A stretch of DNA of 64,000 nucleotides. It comes from Candidatus Latescibacterota bacterium. Its GTDB lineage: Bacteria > Latescibacterota > UBA2968. The DNA lies in the NCBI GenBank assembly GCA_022823725.1, contig JAJEHL010000017.1, positions 62,001-126,000 of the forward strand, read 5' to 3'. Under the pieces are notes generated by a model that was not told the origin of the DNA, searched no databases, and worked only from the letters and a program-made list of their open reading frames with translations. Position numbers and translations under genes: made by a program. Positions 33,650-43,357 of this stretch are shown in pieces; positions within the stretch are counted from its first letter, which is position 1; each line of letters opens with the position of its first letter.

Positions 33650-34561
33650 CTAAAGCAACTGATCCAACACCTGGGCACGATTAATACTTGTACGCCAAAA
33701 TTCTTCGGGCGTATCCACACTCCACCTCGCCCAGATTAAAGCCAGAACCAGCCCCCATTTGATAATTCGCTCGCGCGGGATATCCAATTCCTCTGCCATA
33801 ATCTCCACGCGGCGAACATCGATTTCGCCCCGATCGCGCCCTTCACAGGATTCGTCGGGATAATTCGCCAAAAAAGCACCGACCTCATACCCCGGATCGC
33901 CAAAATAACCTTTGGGATCAATGACGAGATAGGGTTCGCGCTCTGAACTCAAAATATTCCAGTGATGCAAATCCCCGTGCAAAACAACTGTTTCTGTACT
34001 GGAACGCATCAACTCATCGTAAAGCGTTTCGGCGCGCACAACCCACTTTTCGGGCAACGGCCCGGTACCCCCATCATATTTTTTGCGCAACTTATCAAAG
34101 CCATCTATTTCATAAGCCGTCGGTCGAAAAGTGTGAACTTTCGGAACGGGTTGCCAGAACTTTTTCATCAGACGGGCGGCAATGCGCGTATTCTCCTCGT
34201 CGTCCGGGCAAACACCCAGAGGGACACCCGGCCGGATGCGCTCGAGCATCAGCACGCCCAACGCCTCATCAAAATCGAGCAACCTGACCGTACCATTACC
34301 ATTGCAAAGTTGCAGCGCGTGGCACTCTTGTTGCCAGATTTCCGCCAATTGCGGAGGCGAGCCAATTTTCAGAACGACCTCTGTCCCCTTCGCGTCCGTC
34401 GCTGGCGCAATATAGCTATAGGACATCTCGGCATAATCTTCTGTCATAGGATCCTCAATGCGAAGATCCCACCGCTTTGCACACGCAGCAACGATATCTG
34501 GCAGTTGTTCGATCCAGTCAGCCCATTTTGGATTGGACGATAGAGTTTCTGGAATGTACAT
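33650..34561 (-). CDS. Aminoglycoside/hydroxyurea-type phosphotransferase (APH superfamily)
   Basis: A 303-residue kinase-like protein. The Brenner-type catalytic loop HGDLHHWNIL and the DPKGYFGDPGYE segment are characteristic of the APH(6)/hydroxyurea kinase family (StrB-like). The N-terminal lobe shows YSYIAPATDAKGTEVVLKIGSPPQ. Family members phosphorylate small molecules; an actual resistance function cannot be inferred, since chromosomal members commonly have metabolic roles. It is followed on the same strand by the sulfatase gene after 33 bp, so they may be cotranscribed. A weak AGAAA stretch precedes the ATG. Confidence 0.8.
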   Translation of the reverse strand: MYIPETLSSNPKWADWIEQLPDIVAACAKRWDLRIEDPMTEDYAEMSYSYIAPATDAKGTEVVLKIGSPPQLAEIWQQECHALQLCNGNGTVRLLDFDEALGVLMLERIRPGVPLGVCPDDEENTRIAARLMKKFWQPVPKVHTFRPTAYEIDGFDKLRKKYDGGTGPLPEKWVVRAETLYDELMRSSTETVVLHGDLHHWNILSSEREPYLVIDPKGYFGDPGYEVGAFLANYPDESCEGRDRGEIDVRRVEIMAEELDIPRERIIKWGLVLALIWARWSVDTPEEFWRTSINRAQVLDQLL

Positions 34562-34599
34562 AGATTTCTCACTTTGTGGACACTGAAAAGTTTCAGGAC

Positions 34600-34650
34600 A
34601 GATAGGGATGTACAGGATGGGTGAGGATGAGAGGATAAATAGGATGGGGC
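34600..34650 (+). repeat. Copy of a short GGATG-rich dispersed repeat
   Basis: The words GATAGGGATGTACAGGATGG and GGATAAATAGGATGG resemble the GATACAAGGATGAACAGGATA found at 37791-37811. Both are in intergenic positions. The family is of the short dispersed intergenic type. Confidence 0.4.
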
Positions 34651-34723
34651 AGGCTCAAGTGGCGTGAAGATGATTCAGAGAGGAAACGGATGGTTCTTCA
34701 AGCCAGAAAGATAACCTGTATAT

Positions 34724-34957
34724 TCAGAGCCGATCGTGTTCTTCTGGTTCGATGTGAGGTACAGCCTTTAAGACTTTTTCAAAATCCGCACGTTTGCTTT
34801 GTTTCGCCTCTTGAGCCAGATAGTCTTCTGAGAGTAATGCAGCCATTTTTTCAGCAGCGGTCACCATAAACTGATTGACCGATAAACCTTCTGCTTTAGC
34901 CAGTTCTTCAATTTTGTGATGCAGTGAATTTGGCAAGCGAACAGTGAACGCACCCAT
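34724..34957 (-). CDS. Ribbon-helix-helix antitoxin-like protein
   Basis: A 77-residue protein. FTVRLPNSLHHKIEELAKAEGLSVNQFMVTAAEKMA is a ribbon-helix-helix (Arc/HicB C-terminal-type) DNA-binding region; the rest is a charged tail. The start is 5 bp after the PIN gene stop, and the GAGGAT site lies inside that gene. It is predicted to neutralise the PIN nuclease and to bind the operator upstream of the pair. Confidence 0.72.
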   Translation of the reverse strand: MGAFTVRLPNSLHHKIEELAKAEGLSVNQFMVTAAEKMAALLSEDYLAQEAKQSKRADFEKVLKAVPHIEPEEHDRL

Positions 34958-34962
34958 CGTTC

Positions 34963-35388
34963 TTAATCCTCAATAAGATGTAAAAAGGCCTGAGGGCTGA
35001 CAGGCGTAATACCGAATTGTTCCTCGATACCACGGTCAGCAAAATGACGGAGATTGTGAGTGACAATATAACGACTCTGAGAAGCTATGGCTGCTTCTAA
35101 AACCATATCATCTTCTGGATCGTCAAGCCTGGGACGCCACAGAAAGAACACTTTTTGTTGATGTGCAATGCTGCAAAGATAACGAAGAAAGTTGAAAATG
35201 TCGTTCCGGTTACTCGCACCAGTCATGTTTTCTGGACGTGTAAGAACAGCCTGATACTCCAAATACAAAGGAACAGTCAGTGCGATCTGAAAATGCACGG
35301 AAGGCAATTGAGATACAATCTTATATGAAGCCCCCATGTCTGATCGCAGTGCAGAAACAAGCACATTGGTATCCAAAATGATTCGCAT
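34963..35388 (-). CDS. PIN-domain toxin-like ribonuclease (COG1569 type)
   Basis: A 141-residue PIN domain protein. The N-terminal acidic residue (ILDTNVLVSALRS, Asp6), the middle acid (WRPRLDDPEDDMVLEAA) and ASQSRYIVTHNLRHFAD make up the metal site of Mg-dependent PIN nucleases. COG1569 proteins are toxins of type II systems, cutting RNA. Here it precedes its RHH partner, the reverse of the usual antitoxin-first order. Confidence 0.8.
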   Translation of the reverse strand: MRIILDTNVLVSALRSDMGASYKIVSQLPSVHFQIALTVPLYLEYQAVLTRPENMTGASNRNDIFNFLRYLCSIAHQQKVFFLWRPRLDDPEDDMVLEAAIASQSRYIVTHNLRHFADRGIEEQFGITPVSPQAFLHLIED

Positions 35389-35462
35389 AGAAGAGTGCCT
35401 GACCGTTCTCTTTTGTTTTTTAAAATATCAAAATTTTAAATTTATACAAGCCCAAACACCCT

Positions 35463-37748
35463 TCACCCCTGTCTGGACGAGACGTAAAAGCGCGTTTGAT
35501 CGCGGTGGCCGATCTCGTCGATCACCTCGAGAGTGTGTTGACCCGTCGGCAGCGCAATGGATTTGACGTGCCGCGTATTTGTCTCTCCCAGATAGCGATG
35601 GTTGAGATACCAGTACAACGTGCGGTTTTTATCGCGATGTGTCACCCGCAACACAACATTTTGCACCGCACCGTCAAAATCCCTGGGCAAATAAAGACGC
35701 GCATTCCGCGTTGGATACACAATATGCACAGGTGCGTGATCTGCTTGCGCCGCACAATCCGCGCGATGCGGAGGCAAATCCCCCGCGCTTTGACCGCGCT
35801 GTCGCAAGTGGTGAACAACATCTGGCGGATACATCAGATGCGAAACGCGACGGTATTCACCCGGCTCCCAACAAAGGGAGCATACCCGCTGTGTACTATC
35901 GGCATTCACCGTTATAACCCGGTGATACGGACAAATTTTCAAAAGAGAGCGGGGAGCATCCACAGAAACCCGCTCTGGACAATGCGGCGCAGCGCGATAC
36001 CCCGTATCTGCACAGACATCGCGCTGGATCAAATCGACCTGTGGTGACGCGAACCACCGTTGACCGGGATCGTGGGGCAAGCTGTTAAACAGATCGAAAA
36101 ACAAAGGCGCGGCACAACGCGCACCCGTGAGTTCAGACACCCCTTCACCCGAGAAATTCCCCACCCACACAGCAATCGTCCACTGTGGCGACACCCCCAC
36201 AGCCCACGCATCGCGATATCCATAACTCGTACCCGTTTTCCAGGCAATGGGCCACTGGTTTTGAAACTGATGCCAGTAAAATTCTATTCCGGGCCGCGAG
36301 AGATCGCGCAACGTATTCAGCACCAGATAACACGCGCCGCGACTGAGCAAAGGCGGGGATTCAGACGGGCGATCCGCCGGATTGATATGAAGAGGCTGAA
36401 ACACGCCCCCATTGCCCAAACCGCGAAAAAGCACCGCCATATCCCAACCCGTCACCTCGGCACCACCGAGAACGAGGGGCAAGCCATAATCATTCGGCGT
36501 GCGGAACAACGTCGTCAAACCAGCCGCGCGAAGCCGCTCGTAAAACGCCACCACGCCATACTCATAAAGCAAGCGCACCGCAGGCACATTCGCCGACAAA
36601 ATCAGAGCATCATACGCCGAGACAAGCCCCTGAAATGTGCGACTGGCATTGTGTGGCGAAAACGAACCGTAATACGTCGGAACATCCCGAATTTTGCTCT
36701 GCGGCAGAATCAGCCCCGCATCCATACTGAGCGCATAGAGAAAAGGCTTGAGCAACGAACCCGACGACCGCGACGCGCGAATGCCATCGACATGACTATC
36801 TGTGAAATTTTCAGACCCGACATAAGCGCGAACAGCACCCGTTTTGGTATCCGCGATCAGCGCAAAGCCATTGTGAATCCCGCGCTGCCGCAACCTGCTG
36901 ACGTGACGCGCAACGAGTTCTTCTGCCCGAATCTGAATATCCCGATCAATCGTCGTTGGATGGACAAACGACGTCTGGCGATCTACAATATACCGCGCCA
37001 GATGAGGAGCCAGCATGGGAAACGGATGTGACTTGCGCGGCACAGATTCTTTTTTCGCCAGATACAGCGTCTCATCATCAAAATATCCCGCCCCGTGCAG
37101 CGCGGTGAGCAATATATCGCGCTTCTTTTTTAACAAATCGGGCTTCGTCAGAGGCGAAATTTTTCCCGGCGCATTGGGCAACACCGCGAGCAATGCCGAC
37201 TCTGCCCAGGTCAGCTGATCCGGCGACTTCCGAAAAAAACGCAACGCCGCCGCCCGATAGCCCACCACATTCCCGCCATAAGGCGCGTGATCGAGATAAA
37301 GTTGCAAAATCTCTTCTTTTGAATACCGCACCTCCATCTTCAGCGCCTGAAGCATCTCCAGTGTCTTGTTAAAATAAGTACGCGGCCTGGGATGCATCAG
37401 CCGAGCCACTTGCATAGTCAAAGTACTCGCGCCACTCACAGTTCTGCCCTGTTTCAAATTCTGATACAGCGCGCGCACCACGGACACGGGATTGACGCCA
37501 AAATGATAATCAAAATATCGATCTTCAAAATAAAGCACACTCGTTTTGAGCTTCTGCGAAACGCGCGCATCTTTCCGAGGCGGAAAATGCCACTGCTGGC
37601 GGTTATTGAGAAAAGCGCGCAAAATACGCCCATCTTTATCCAGCACAACCGCGCTATAATCCGCTAAAAAACGCGGCAATGGAACGGCAAAGTACAGAAA
37701 TACTATTCCCGCAAAAATACCGATTAAAATTTTGTATCGGCGTCTCAT
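35463..37748 (-). CDS. pbpC: Penicillin-binding protein 1C
   Basis: A 761-residue bifunctional peptidoglycan synthase-like protein anchored by one N-terminal transmembrane segment (ILIGIFAGIVFLYFAV). The glycosyltransferase domain has YFEDRYFDYHFGVN, SGASTLTMQVARL and YLDHAPYGGNVVGY. The transpeptidase has the active Ser in SRSSGSLLKPFLY, SxN as SANVP and KTGTSYG. The BiPBP_C domain closes the protein (VHIVYPTRNARLYLP to TLEVIDEIG). ATG 37748 chosen; a GTG 24 bp upstream is also in frame, neither has a strong ribosome site. It is paired with the upstream alpha-2-macroglobulin gene, the classic PBP1C partner. Confidence 0.92.
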   Translation of the reverse strand: MRRRYKILIGIFAGIVFLYFAVPLPRFLADYSAVVLDKDGRILRAFLNNRQQWHFPPRKDARVSQKLKTSVLYFEDRYFDYHFGVNPVSVVRALYQNLKQGRTVSGASTLTMQVARLMHPRPRTYFNKTLEMLQALKMEVRYSKEEILQLYLDHAPYGGNVVGYRAAALRFFRKSPDQLTWAESALLAVLPNAPGKISPLTKPDLLKKKRDILLTALHGAGYFDDETLYLAKKESVPRKSHPFPMLAPHLARYIVDRQTSFVHPTTIDRDIQIRAEELVARHVSRLRQRGIHNGFALIADTKTGAVRAYVGSENFTDSHVDGIRASRSSGSLLKPFLYALSMDAGLILPQSKIRDVPTYYGSFSPHNASRTFQGLVSAYDALILSANVPAVRLLYEYGVVAFYERLRAAGLTTLFRTPNDYGLPLVLGGAEVTGWDMAVLFRGLGNGGVFQPLHINPADRPSESPPLLSRGACYLVLNTLRDLSRPGIEFYWHQFQNQWPIAWKTGTSYGYRDAWAVGVSPQWTIAVWVGNFSGEGVSELTGARCAAPLFFDLFNSLPHDPGQRWFASPQVDLIQRDVCADTGYRAAPHCPERVSVDAPRSLLKICPYHRVITVNADSTQRVCSLCWEPGEYRRVSHLMYPPDVVHHLRQRGQSAGDLPPHRADCAAQADHAPVHIVYPTRNARLYLPRDFDGAVQNVVLRVTHRDKNRTLYWYLNHRYLGETNTRHVKSIALPTGQHTLEVIDEIGHRDQTRFYVSSRQG

Positions 37749-37790
37749 GATAAGAATTTTCAGAGCTTGCACTGGAATGATTCTATCCAG

Positions 37791-37870
37791 TGATACAAGG
37801 ATGAACAGGATACCCCCAGCCCTTCTTTTTTTTGCCTTTCATCTGTGTGCATCTGCGTACATCTGCGGAT
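37791..37870. repeat. Dispersed intergenic repeats between alpha-2-macroglobulin and pbpC genes
   Basis: CAAGGATGAACAGGATA at 37795-37811 and a 10-bp periodic triplet ATCTGTGTGC/ATCTGCGTAC/ATCTGCGGAT at 37841-37870. The latter is the reverse complement of the element inside the hydrolase gene at 45259-45290. Widely recurring short motifs of unknown function. Confidence 0.6.
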
Positions 37871-40800
37871 TCACCTAACCACTACAGTTCTACCCGGCAC
37901 AACCGCCTTAATTTTATTATTGTACATCGCCTCGACAAGTGCGGGCGGCAGGGTAAATGTGCCCACCGTAACAGCATTGATCTTCACGACAAAATTCTGC
38001 GTATAGCTCGCAGGTGCAATATTAAAAAAGTATGTCACGCGATCATCGCGCATATCGACATAAGCCTCGCGGCCCAAACGCAAATCAGAAGACCACCCCG
38101 GCATTAGCGCGCCCGACAAGCGCGTATTTTCAATTTCCCAACCCGAAGGCAACAACTGAGTCAATGCAATCTCGCGGATATGTGCGGCAGATGTATTTTT
38201 TACCCGGAAATGCCACCAAAAGGTCGTCCCTTGTTTGAGCGTATCGGGATATATGCGAAAGCCATTTTCATCGCGCCAGCGCACGTCGAGTTCCAAATTG
38301 CGAGATTCGGCTACCGCATCGGCCTTGAGCGGCACGCCCGACCACGCGAGGGTTGCAAATGCCCGCATCACCGTACTCTCGGCATTGAACTGCACGCGAA
38401 CAGATTGTCCAAATCCAGATTCGATATCGACATTGTAAAAACGTGAATCCGTATCAAACGGCACAACCTCCCCACCGGGCAATGTCACCGACCCCATCAA
38501 ACGCAGCGGTTGATCCCCCTCAGTCGCCCGAATATGCTTACCCAGTGATAGCAGCGCAAAACCGCTCGTCTGTGTCGAATACCACCTGTTCGATGACAGT
38601 GCCAGCGCGATTTCTTCGGATAGGGGATCGGCTTCTTCCCAGCGTTGAAGATCGACCATCGCCATCAAAATCATCGCACGGTCCCTCAGCGCAGATCCAA
38701 AGGTATGATCCCAACGCTCAGCCCGGTTTGCAAGCGTTCCCGCATTCCTGAGAATCTCATCAACTATCGCAGAACTGCCCGCGCGGTGATACGCCGATGC
38801 CAACAACCATTTCTCCACATCCGTCATATCCCTCAAACTGCTTTCCTTCAGTAAATTCATCGCCCCCAGCGCGGGCTGATTTGCCAACGCGAGCAAATAA
38901 ACGCGATAGGTTCGGATCATGAGATCATCGCGCGTAGTCAAAGCCCGAGATTGCTCGTATTGCACCCAGCTATCAAACAAATCGTCGGGCACATGATAAC
39001 CGAGAGCTCTGGCCTCAATCAAAAAGTGCCCGGCATATAGCGTACCCCATATCGATGGCTCCGACCGCCCCGGCCAATAACTGAGCGCGCCGGACGACAG
39101 CCGAAATCGGCGCAACCGCCGAATCGCAGCATTGATATGCTCATCGATCTCCCGCGCAATCGCATTCGATTGATCCGATACGATGAGAATGTCCTTGAGA
39201 TAAAGCTGTGGAAACGCCGCCGACACCACCTGCTCCACACAACCATAGGGATATCGCACCAGCCACAGCAGGCGATTGTCCAATTTCATATTCGGGCGCG
39301 TGTGCAGGGTGAGACGTGCGCGATTTGAACCAGGAATGCCCCGGTCGGAAATGGGGAGAACAACCGCATCTCCCGGCCGTATCTCTCGCGTTTCATCGGC
39401 ACTGATGCGCGGCGACGACGGAGAAATGGTCAGATCCGTCGTATGCGTGGCCATCACATCGCCCGCAGTTGCAGTAATCGCAACGCGCGCATCTCCAATA
39501 GCATTGGGCACCACACACATAAATAACACATCTTCTTCACCGGCTTCTTGAAACGCAATGGTATCTCGCACCTGCCCATCAACGCGAAGCAACCCCTCTG
39601 TACTGATCGCCACATCAACACGCCCCAAACTATCCCTCATTGCAAATACAGTAGCGGGCACAGCAATGCGGTCGCCGGGACGCAACGCGCGCGGCAAAGT
39701 GGGCAAAACCATCAAATCCGTTTTCACGGGCACTGTTTTTTCCGCACTGCCATAAGCATTGCCCCGCGCTGCCACAGCCATGATGCGCACCGAACCGACA
39801 TAATTGGGCATAACAAAAGAAACCACAGCGCGACCCTGATCGTCGGTAGCAACCGGACCTTCGAAAAGCGATACAGACTTAAAACGCTGTTTCTGCTCCT
39901 CGGGAAGCCTATCGCGCCGATAAGCAGCCAGAGCAGCATCGCCGCCTATCGCAAAAGTCTTAAACACATCACCGATATTGACACCTATAACCTGCCCAAA
40001 CAGATCGGAGATATGCAACCCCAAACGCAACTTGGCAAAAAACGCGCGCCAGGGATCGGGCGTGGAAAATTGCGTGATATCCAGCAAACCCTCATCCACA
40101 ACAGACAGCGTCAACTGCGCGGGTTTTCCATCATCCGTTTGCACGACAACCTCAAAAGAATCATCGGGTTTGAGTTCATCGGGTGCAGTCAATGTGAGAT
40201 CGAGCCGCGTATTCGGATCAACCACGCGCAAAGGCACAACCCCATACATCCGCAACGGACGATCATTGGCCGTCTGTCTATGCGGCTGAATAACGGATAT
40301 CGTCACGTACGCATTCGGCGCCATGTCTGCTGTAATGGGAATCTCGACTTGCGCGGTATTCCTCGTGCTCGGCGTATGCCACTGTGAATGCACCACATTT
40401 CCACCGCGCGATACCGTCACCAGCACAGACGACGTATCGGGCACGGGAAAAGACACCACAGCCGTTTCACCCGGCGCGTAATTTTCCCGGTCTGTCTTAA
40501 GCACCAGTGCGCCAGCATCTCGACCACTTGCGGGCAAACTGCCCCAGGGATACGCGCGAATAAAAAGTGACGCCTTATGCCCACCTGCATCCTCCACCTC
40601 GATCAAATACTCTCCTTTTTTCTCGGGTGTAAACGCAATCGGCACCGGACGATCACGAGAAATAATCGATGTCTCGAGAATCTTCTTCGTACTAAAATCC
40701 CGCTTAAAACGCAGGCGAAACTGATCCTTCGAATCGTATTCCCACCACCAGTAATTCTCATTGTGAAAAACGCGATACATCAACGTGCGTCCAGGCGCGG

Positions 40801-43348
40801 CCTCCCCATCGGGCGTCACCGCCACAACGGGCACTTCGAGAGAGGCATTAATACGCGTAAAACCATAATCCAGGTCTGGCTTTCGCAACCCCACGTAAAC
40901 CTCAAACGGATCGATGTGTACCATGCGCACTGTGCTATTGGGTCGCCCTCCTTTTTCGAGCACGCGAGCGCGCAATATCGCAGACAGACGCGAAGGTGCT
41001 TCGCTCAAAGACGGAAGCTGCCACGACACAGCGGCTTTGCCCTCCTCGTCCAGAGTACCCGTAAAAATATTGGCAGTAATCGGCTTGAATTGAACCGCCT
41101 GATTGACAAACGAAAAACCCTCATACTTGGGAAATACAGGCGGAGAACTGCGCAGCGTAACATCGACACGGGATCTTAATCCCGCCGCTGGATTGCCAAA
41201 TAAATACGCACTCCTCAGATCTGCTTTCAACACGCGATCTCGCTCTACAAGTTGCGGATCGAGAAAGACCTTGAGGCGAAAAGGCACAATGGTTTCCACC
41301 TTGACCCTGTGATTAAATTTGCGGCTACCCACATCAATTTCAGCACGCCAGTTGCCCGTTGGCGCGTCAGCCGAAGTCGATAAATCAAAAGTATAAAATC
41401 CATCTTTCCCCTTGCGATTGGTCTGCGTGAGCACGCGCTGTCCCAATGGATTGTAAAACGCGAGCGAGACCGGATGACCATCGGGAAACGTGTGGTTGTG
41501 ATTTCGCACAATCGCCGACAGGTGGATAGCATCGCCGGGCCGATAAACCCCGCGCTCCGTATAAAAAAACGCCCGAACGCCATCGGGTGCGGGGTCTTGC
41601 CCTCCCGTGTCAAAAGTCGATAGATTCCACGCCATATCCCCCGGTTTAATAAAACTGCGCTGCCCGTCTTTCTCTGCTTCGATATAAAAAACATCTGACT
41701 TTACAGAACTAAAATCCGCCAGGCCATTCCGATCCGTAACTTTCAGTTCCACAACCTGATTCTGGTATGTGCGCAGGGTTATAGTGACACCGGACAAAGG
41801 GCGCGCATCTTCCAAATGGGTGGCATAAACGAGATGCCGATCATGCGTCTTTTGATGCGTAAGACCGATATCGCTGACCACCACAGGTTTATAGATGCGC
41901 CCGTGCTGATAGACATAACCGCGCGAATAGGGATTGTTAAAATAAGCAGCCCCGCGGTACCGCCTGCGCTGTTGCCGCGCCTCTGCCGCTTCCACAGGGT
42001 CTCCGTAGAGCATATCCTCTGCCCCAAAAGTGAGACCGATCAGATAAAGCCCCTTCTCGTCTTTGGAAATCAGATCATCCAGATCGAGTTCGTGCTGCAA
42101 CCACACATTTTTTTTCCTGCCGATATCCAGTGTTGTATCTGCCACCGTCACGCCCACGCGACGCATATAACCACCTCGCGTGCGATCCCGCGCCCCATCC
42201 ACCCCTTGAACTTGCAAGAACTGCCCCAGATTCGATTCAAAAACCTGCTCTATTTTGAGGTGAACACGCGACACACTGACCGTTTGAAACCGAATCTTTC
42301 GATTGCCAGAAGTGGGCAAAAATACCCCGTCACGCGCAAAACGCATGCGGGGCTTGATATCGTCAAAAACCACCGTCTCTGTATGCGGTTGAGCCAATGC
42401 GATGCCCCAGCGACTGCGAATCCCCGGATGGATCGTCAACGCATAACTCTGTCCGTGCTGAAAATCGCCCACAACACTCACCGTCTTGCCAATCGCATTG
42501 AGCTGAAGCTGTTGCGGTGGATCGGCAGTGATCAGCCCCGCGATATCCTGACCAAAATCGAGATCGTCTGAAAAAATAATGCTTACGCTCGGGCGGTCCC
42601 GGTCCGTGTGTTTTTCAATCTCAACAACGGAAAGTGCCGATAAAGGGGGCAAAGACCATGTATTGTCGTAGTCTTGCGAGAGTTCCAGGTCAGCTCGTTC
42701 AATATGCATCGCGAGTTCCTGGGCCTCTCTTGTGCGCGTGATCTCGGCACTCGTAAAATCGTGCGTCTTGCCATCTGACAACACGCGCCAATGGAGTGCA
42801 AGCCGCTGATCTCCCAGACGCAACGCCACCGCATCGCTCACAGCCGAAGAAGCCGCACGTTCGTTAAAGCTAATCTGACCGCTTAAAACGAGACGCTGCG
42901 GATCATTCGCATCGGGCAACTCAAAATCTGCCTCAAGTGCGACGAGTTCCCGACCCGCGACCTCAAACTGGATGGCGAGCGGCTTCAGATCTTTGTGCTG
43001 GGGAAACAAATCGACCATGCTGAGTTCACCGCTATAAACCGTGCGCAACGCCAGCGGTGCGTTTGGCTTAAAAACAAGCGTACGCACATCTTCCCAGGTC
43101 GCCAAACCGTCAATAGATGGAATAAATCGAAACACGCGCGTTCGCAACACCCGCCCAACCTGACTCTTGCCAACAACAGACGACACAAAGCGCACGCGAA
43201 CAGGATCAGTCGAGGCGAGCACACCCTCACTCACATGACTCACCATACGCGCCGTCTCCAAAGGATAGGATTGCGGCGCATCTTCGGGCGACTTTTTGCT
43301 ACACGCAAACAGCGTCAGCAACACGAAGAGAGAAATACGGTATGACAT
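37871..43348 (-). CDS. Bacterial alpha-2-macroglobulin lipoprotein (protease trap, YfhM-like)
   Basis: An 1825-residue protein. A lipobox (LTLFAC, Cys at ~16) after a short signal peptide indicates a lipoprotein. MG domains and a bait region lead to the thioester motif C1370-V-E-Q in PYGCVEQVVSAAFPQ, followed by the alpha-helical thioester domain (LSYWPGRSEPSIWGTLYAGHFLIEA). The protein is believed to trap invading proteases in the periplasm; a bait region (LSEAPSR... through the middle) is not conserved by eye. The pairing with pbpC links it to cell-wall repair after envelope damage. 10 bp upstream lies the gene of an unknown membrane protein. Confidence 0.92.
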   Translation of the reverse strand: MSYRISLFVLLTLFACSKKSPEDAPQSYPLETARMVSHVSEGVLASTDPVRVRFVSSVVGKSQVGRVLRTRVFRFIPSIDGLATWEDVRTLVFKPNAPLALRTVYSGELSMVDLFPQHKDLKPLAIQFEVAGRELVALEADFELPDANDPQRLVLSGQISFNERAASSAVSDAVALRLGDQRLALHWRVLSDGKTHDFTSAEITRTREAQELAMHIERADLELSQDYDNTWSLPPLSALSVVEIEKHTDRDRPSVSIIFSDDLDFGQDIAGLITADPPQQLQLNAIGKTVSVVGDFQHGQSYALTIHPGIRSRWGIALAQPHTETVVFDDIKPRMRFARDGVFLPTSGNRKIRFQTVSVSRVHLKIEQVFESNLGQFLQVQGVDGARDRTRGGYMRRVGVTVADTTLDIGRKKNVWLQHELDLDDLISKDEKGLYLIGLTFGAEDMLYGDPVEAAEARQQRRRYRGAAYFNNPYSRGYVYQHGRIYKPVVVSDIGLTHQKTHDRHLVYATHLEDARPLSGVTITLRTYQNQVVELKVTDRNGLADFSSVKSDVFYIEAEKDGQRSFIKPGDMAWNLSTFDTGGQDPAPDGVRAFFYTERGVYRPGDAIHLSAIVRNHNHTFPDGHPVSLAFYNPLGQRVLTQTNRKGKDGFYTFDLSTSADAPTGNWRAEIDVGSRKFNHRVKVETIVPFRLKVFLDPQLVERDRVLKADLRSAYLFGNPAAGLRSRVDVTLRSSPPVFPKYEGFSFVNQAVQFKPITANIFTGTLDEEGKAAVSWQLPSLSEAPSRLSAILRARVLEKGGRPNSTVRMVHIDPFEVYVGLRKPDLDYGFTRINASLEVPVVAVTPDGEAAPGRTLMYRVFHNENYWWWEYDSKDQFRLRFKRDFSTKKILETSIISRDRPVPIAFTPEKKGEYLIEVEDAGGHKASLFIRAYPWGSLPASGRDAGALVLKTDRENYAPGETAVVSFPVPDTSSVLVTVSRGGNVVHSQWHTPSTRNTAQVEIPITADMAPNAYVTISVIQPHRQTANDRPLRMYGVVPLRVVDPNTRLDLTLTAPDELKPDDSFEVVVQTDDGKPAQLTLSVVDEGLLDITQFSTPDPWRAFFAKLRLGLHISDLFGQVIGVNIGDVFKTFAIGGDAALAAYRRDRLPEEQKQRFKSVSLFEGPVATDDQGRAVVSFVMPNYVGSVRIMAVAARGNAYGSAEKTVPVKTDLMVLPTLPRALRPGDRIAVPATVFAMRDSLGRVDVAISTEGLLRVDGQVRDTIAFQEAGEEDVLFMCVVPNAIGDARVAITATAGDVMATHTTDLTISPSSPRISADETREIRPGDAVVLPISDRGIPGSNRARLTLHTRPNMKLDNRLLWLVRYPYGCVEQVVSAAFPQLYLKDILIVSDQSNAIAREIDEHINAAIRRLRRFRLSSGALSYWPGRSEPSIWGTLYAGHFLIEARALGYHVPDDLFDSWVQYEQSRALTTRDDLMIRTYRVYLLALANQPALGAMNLLKESSLRDMTDVEKWLLASAYHRAGSSAIVDEILRNAGTLANRAERWDHTFGSALRDRAMILMAMVDLQRWEEADPLSEEIALALSSNRWYSTQTSGFALLSLGKHIRATEGDQPLRLMGSVTLPGGEVVPFDTDSRFYNVDIESGFGQSVRVQFNAESTVMRAFATLAWSGVPLKADAVAESRNLELDVRWRDENGFRIYPDTLKQGTTFWWHFRVKNTSAAHIREIALTQLLPSGWEIENTRLSGALMPGWSSDLRLGREAYVDMRDDRVTYFFNIAPASYTQNFVVKINAVTVGTFTLPPALVEAMYNNKIKAVVPGRTVVVR

Positions 43349-43357
43349 AGCAACCTC

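Noticed and set aside
33650-34561. Antibiotic resistance gene
   Set aside because: APH-superfamily motif is clear but chromosomal context with a sulfatase and no mobile element; function as resistance is unsupported.
34600-35400. Mobile genomic island
   Set aside because: A PIN/RHH pair and repeats are present, but no integrase, transposase, tRNA attachment site or direct repeats flank it.
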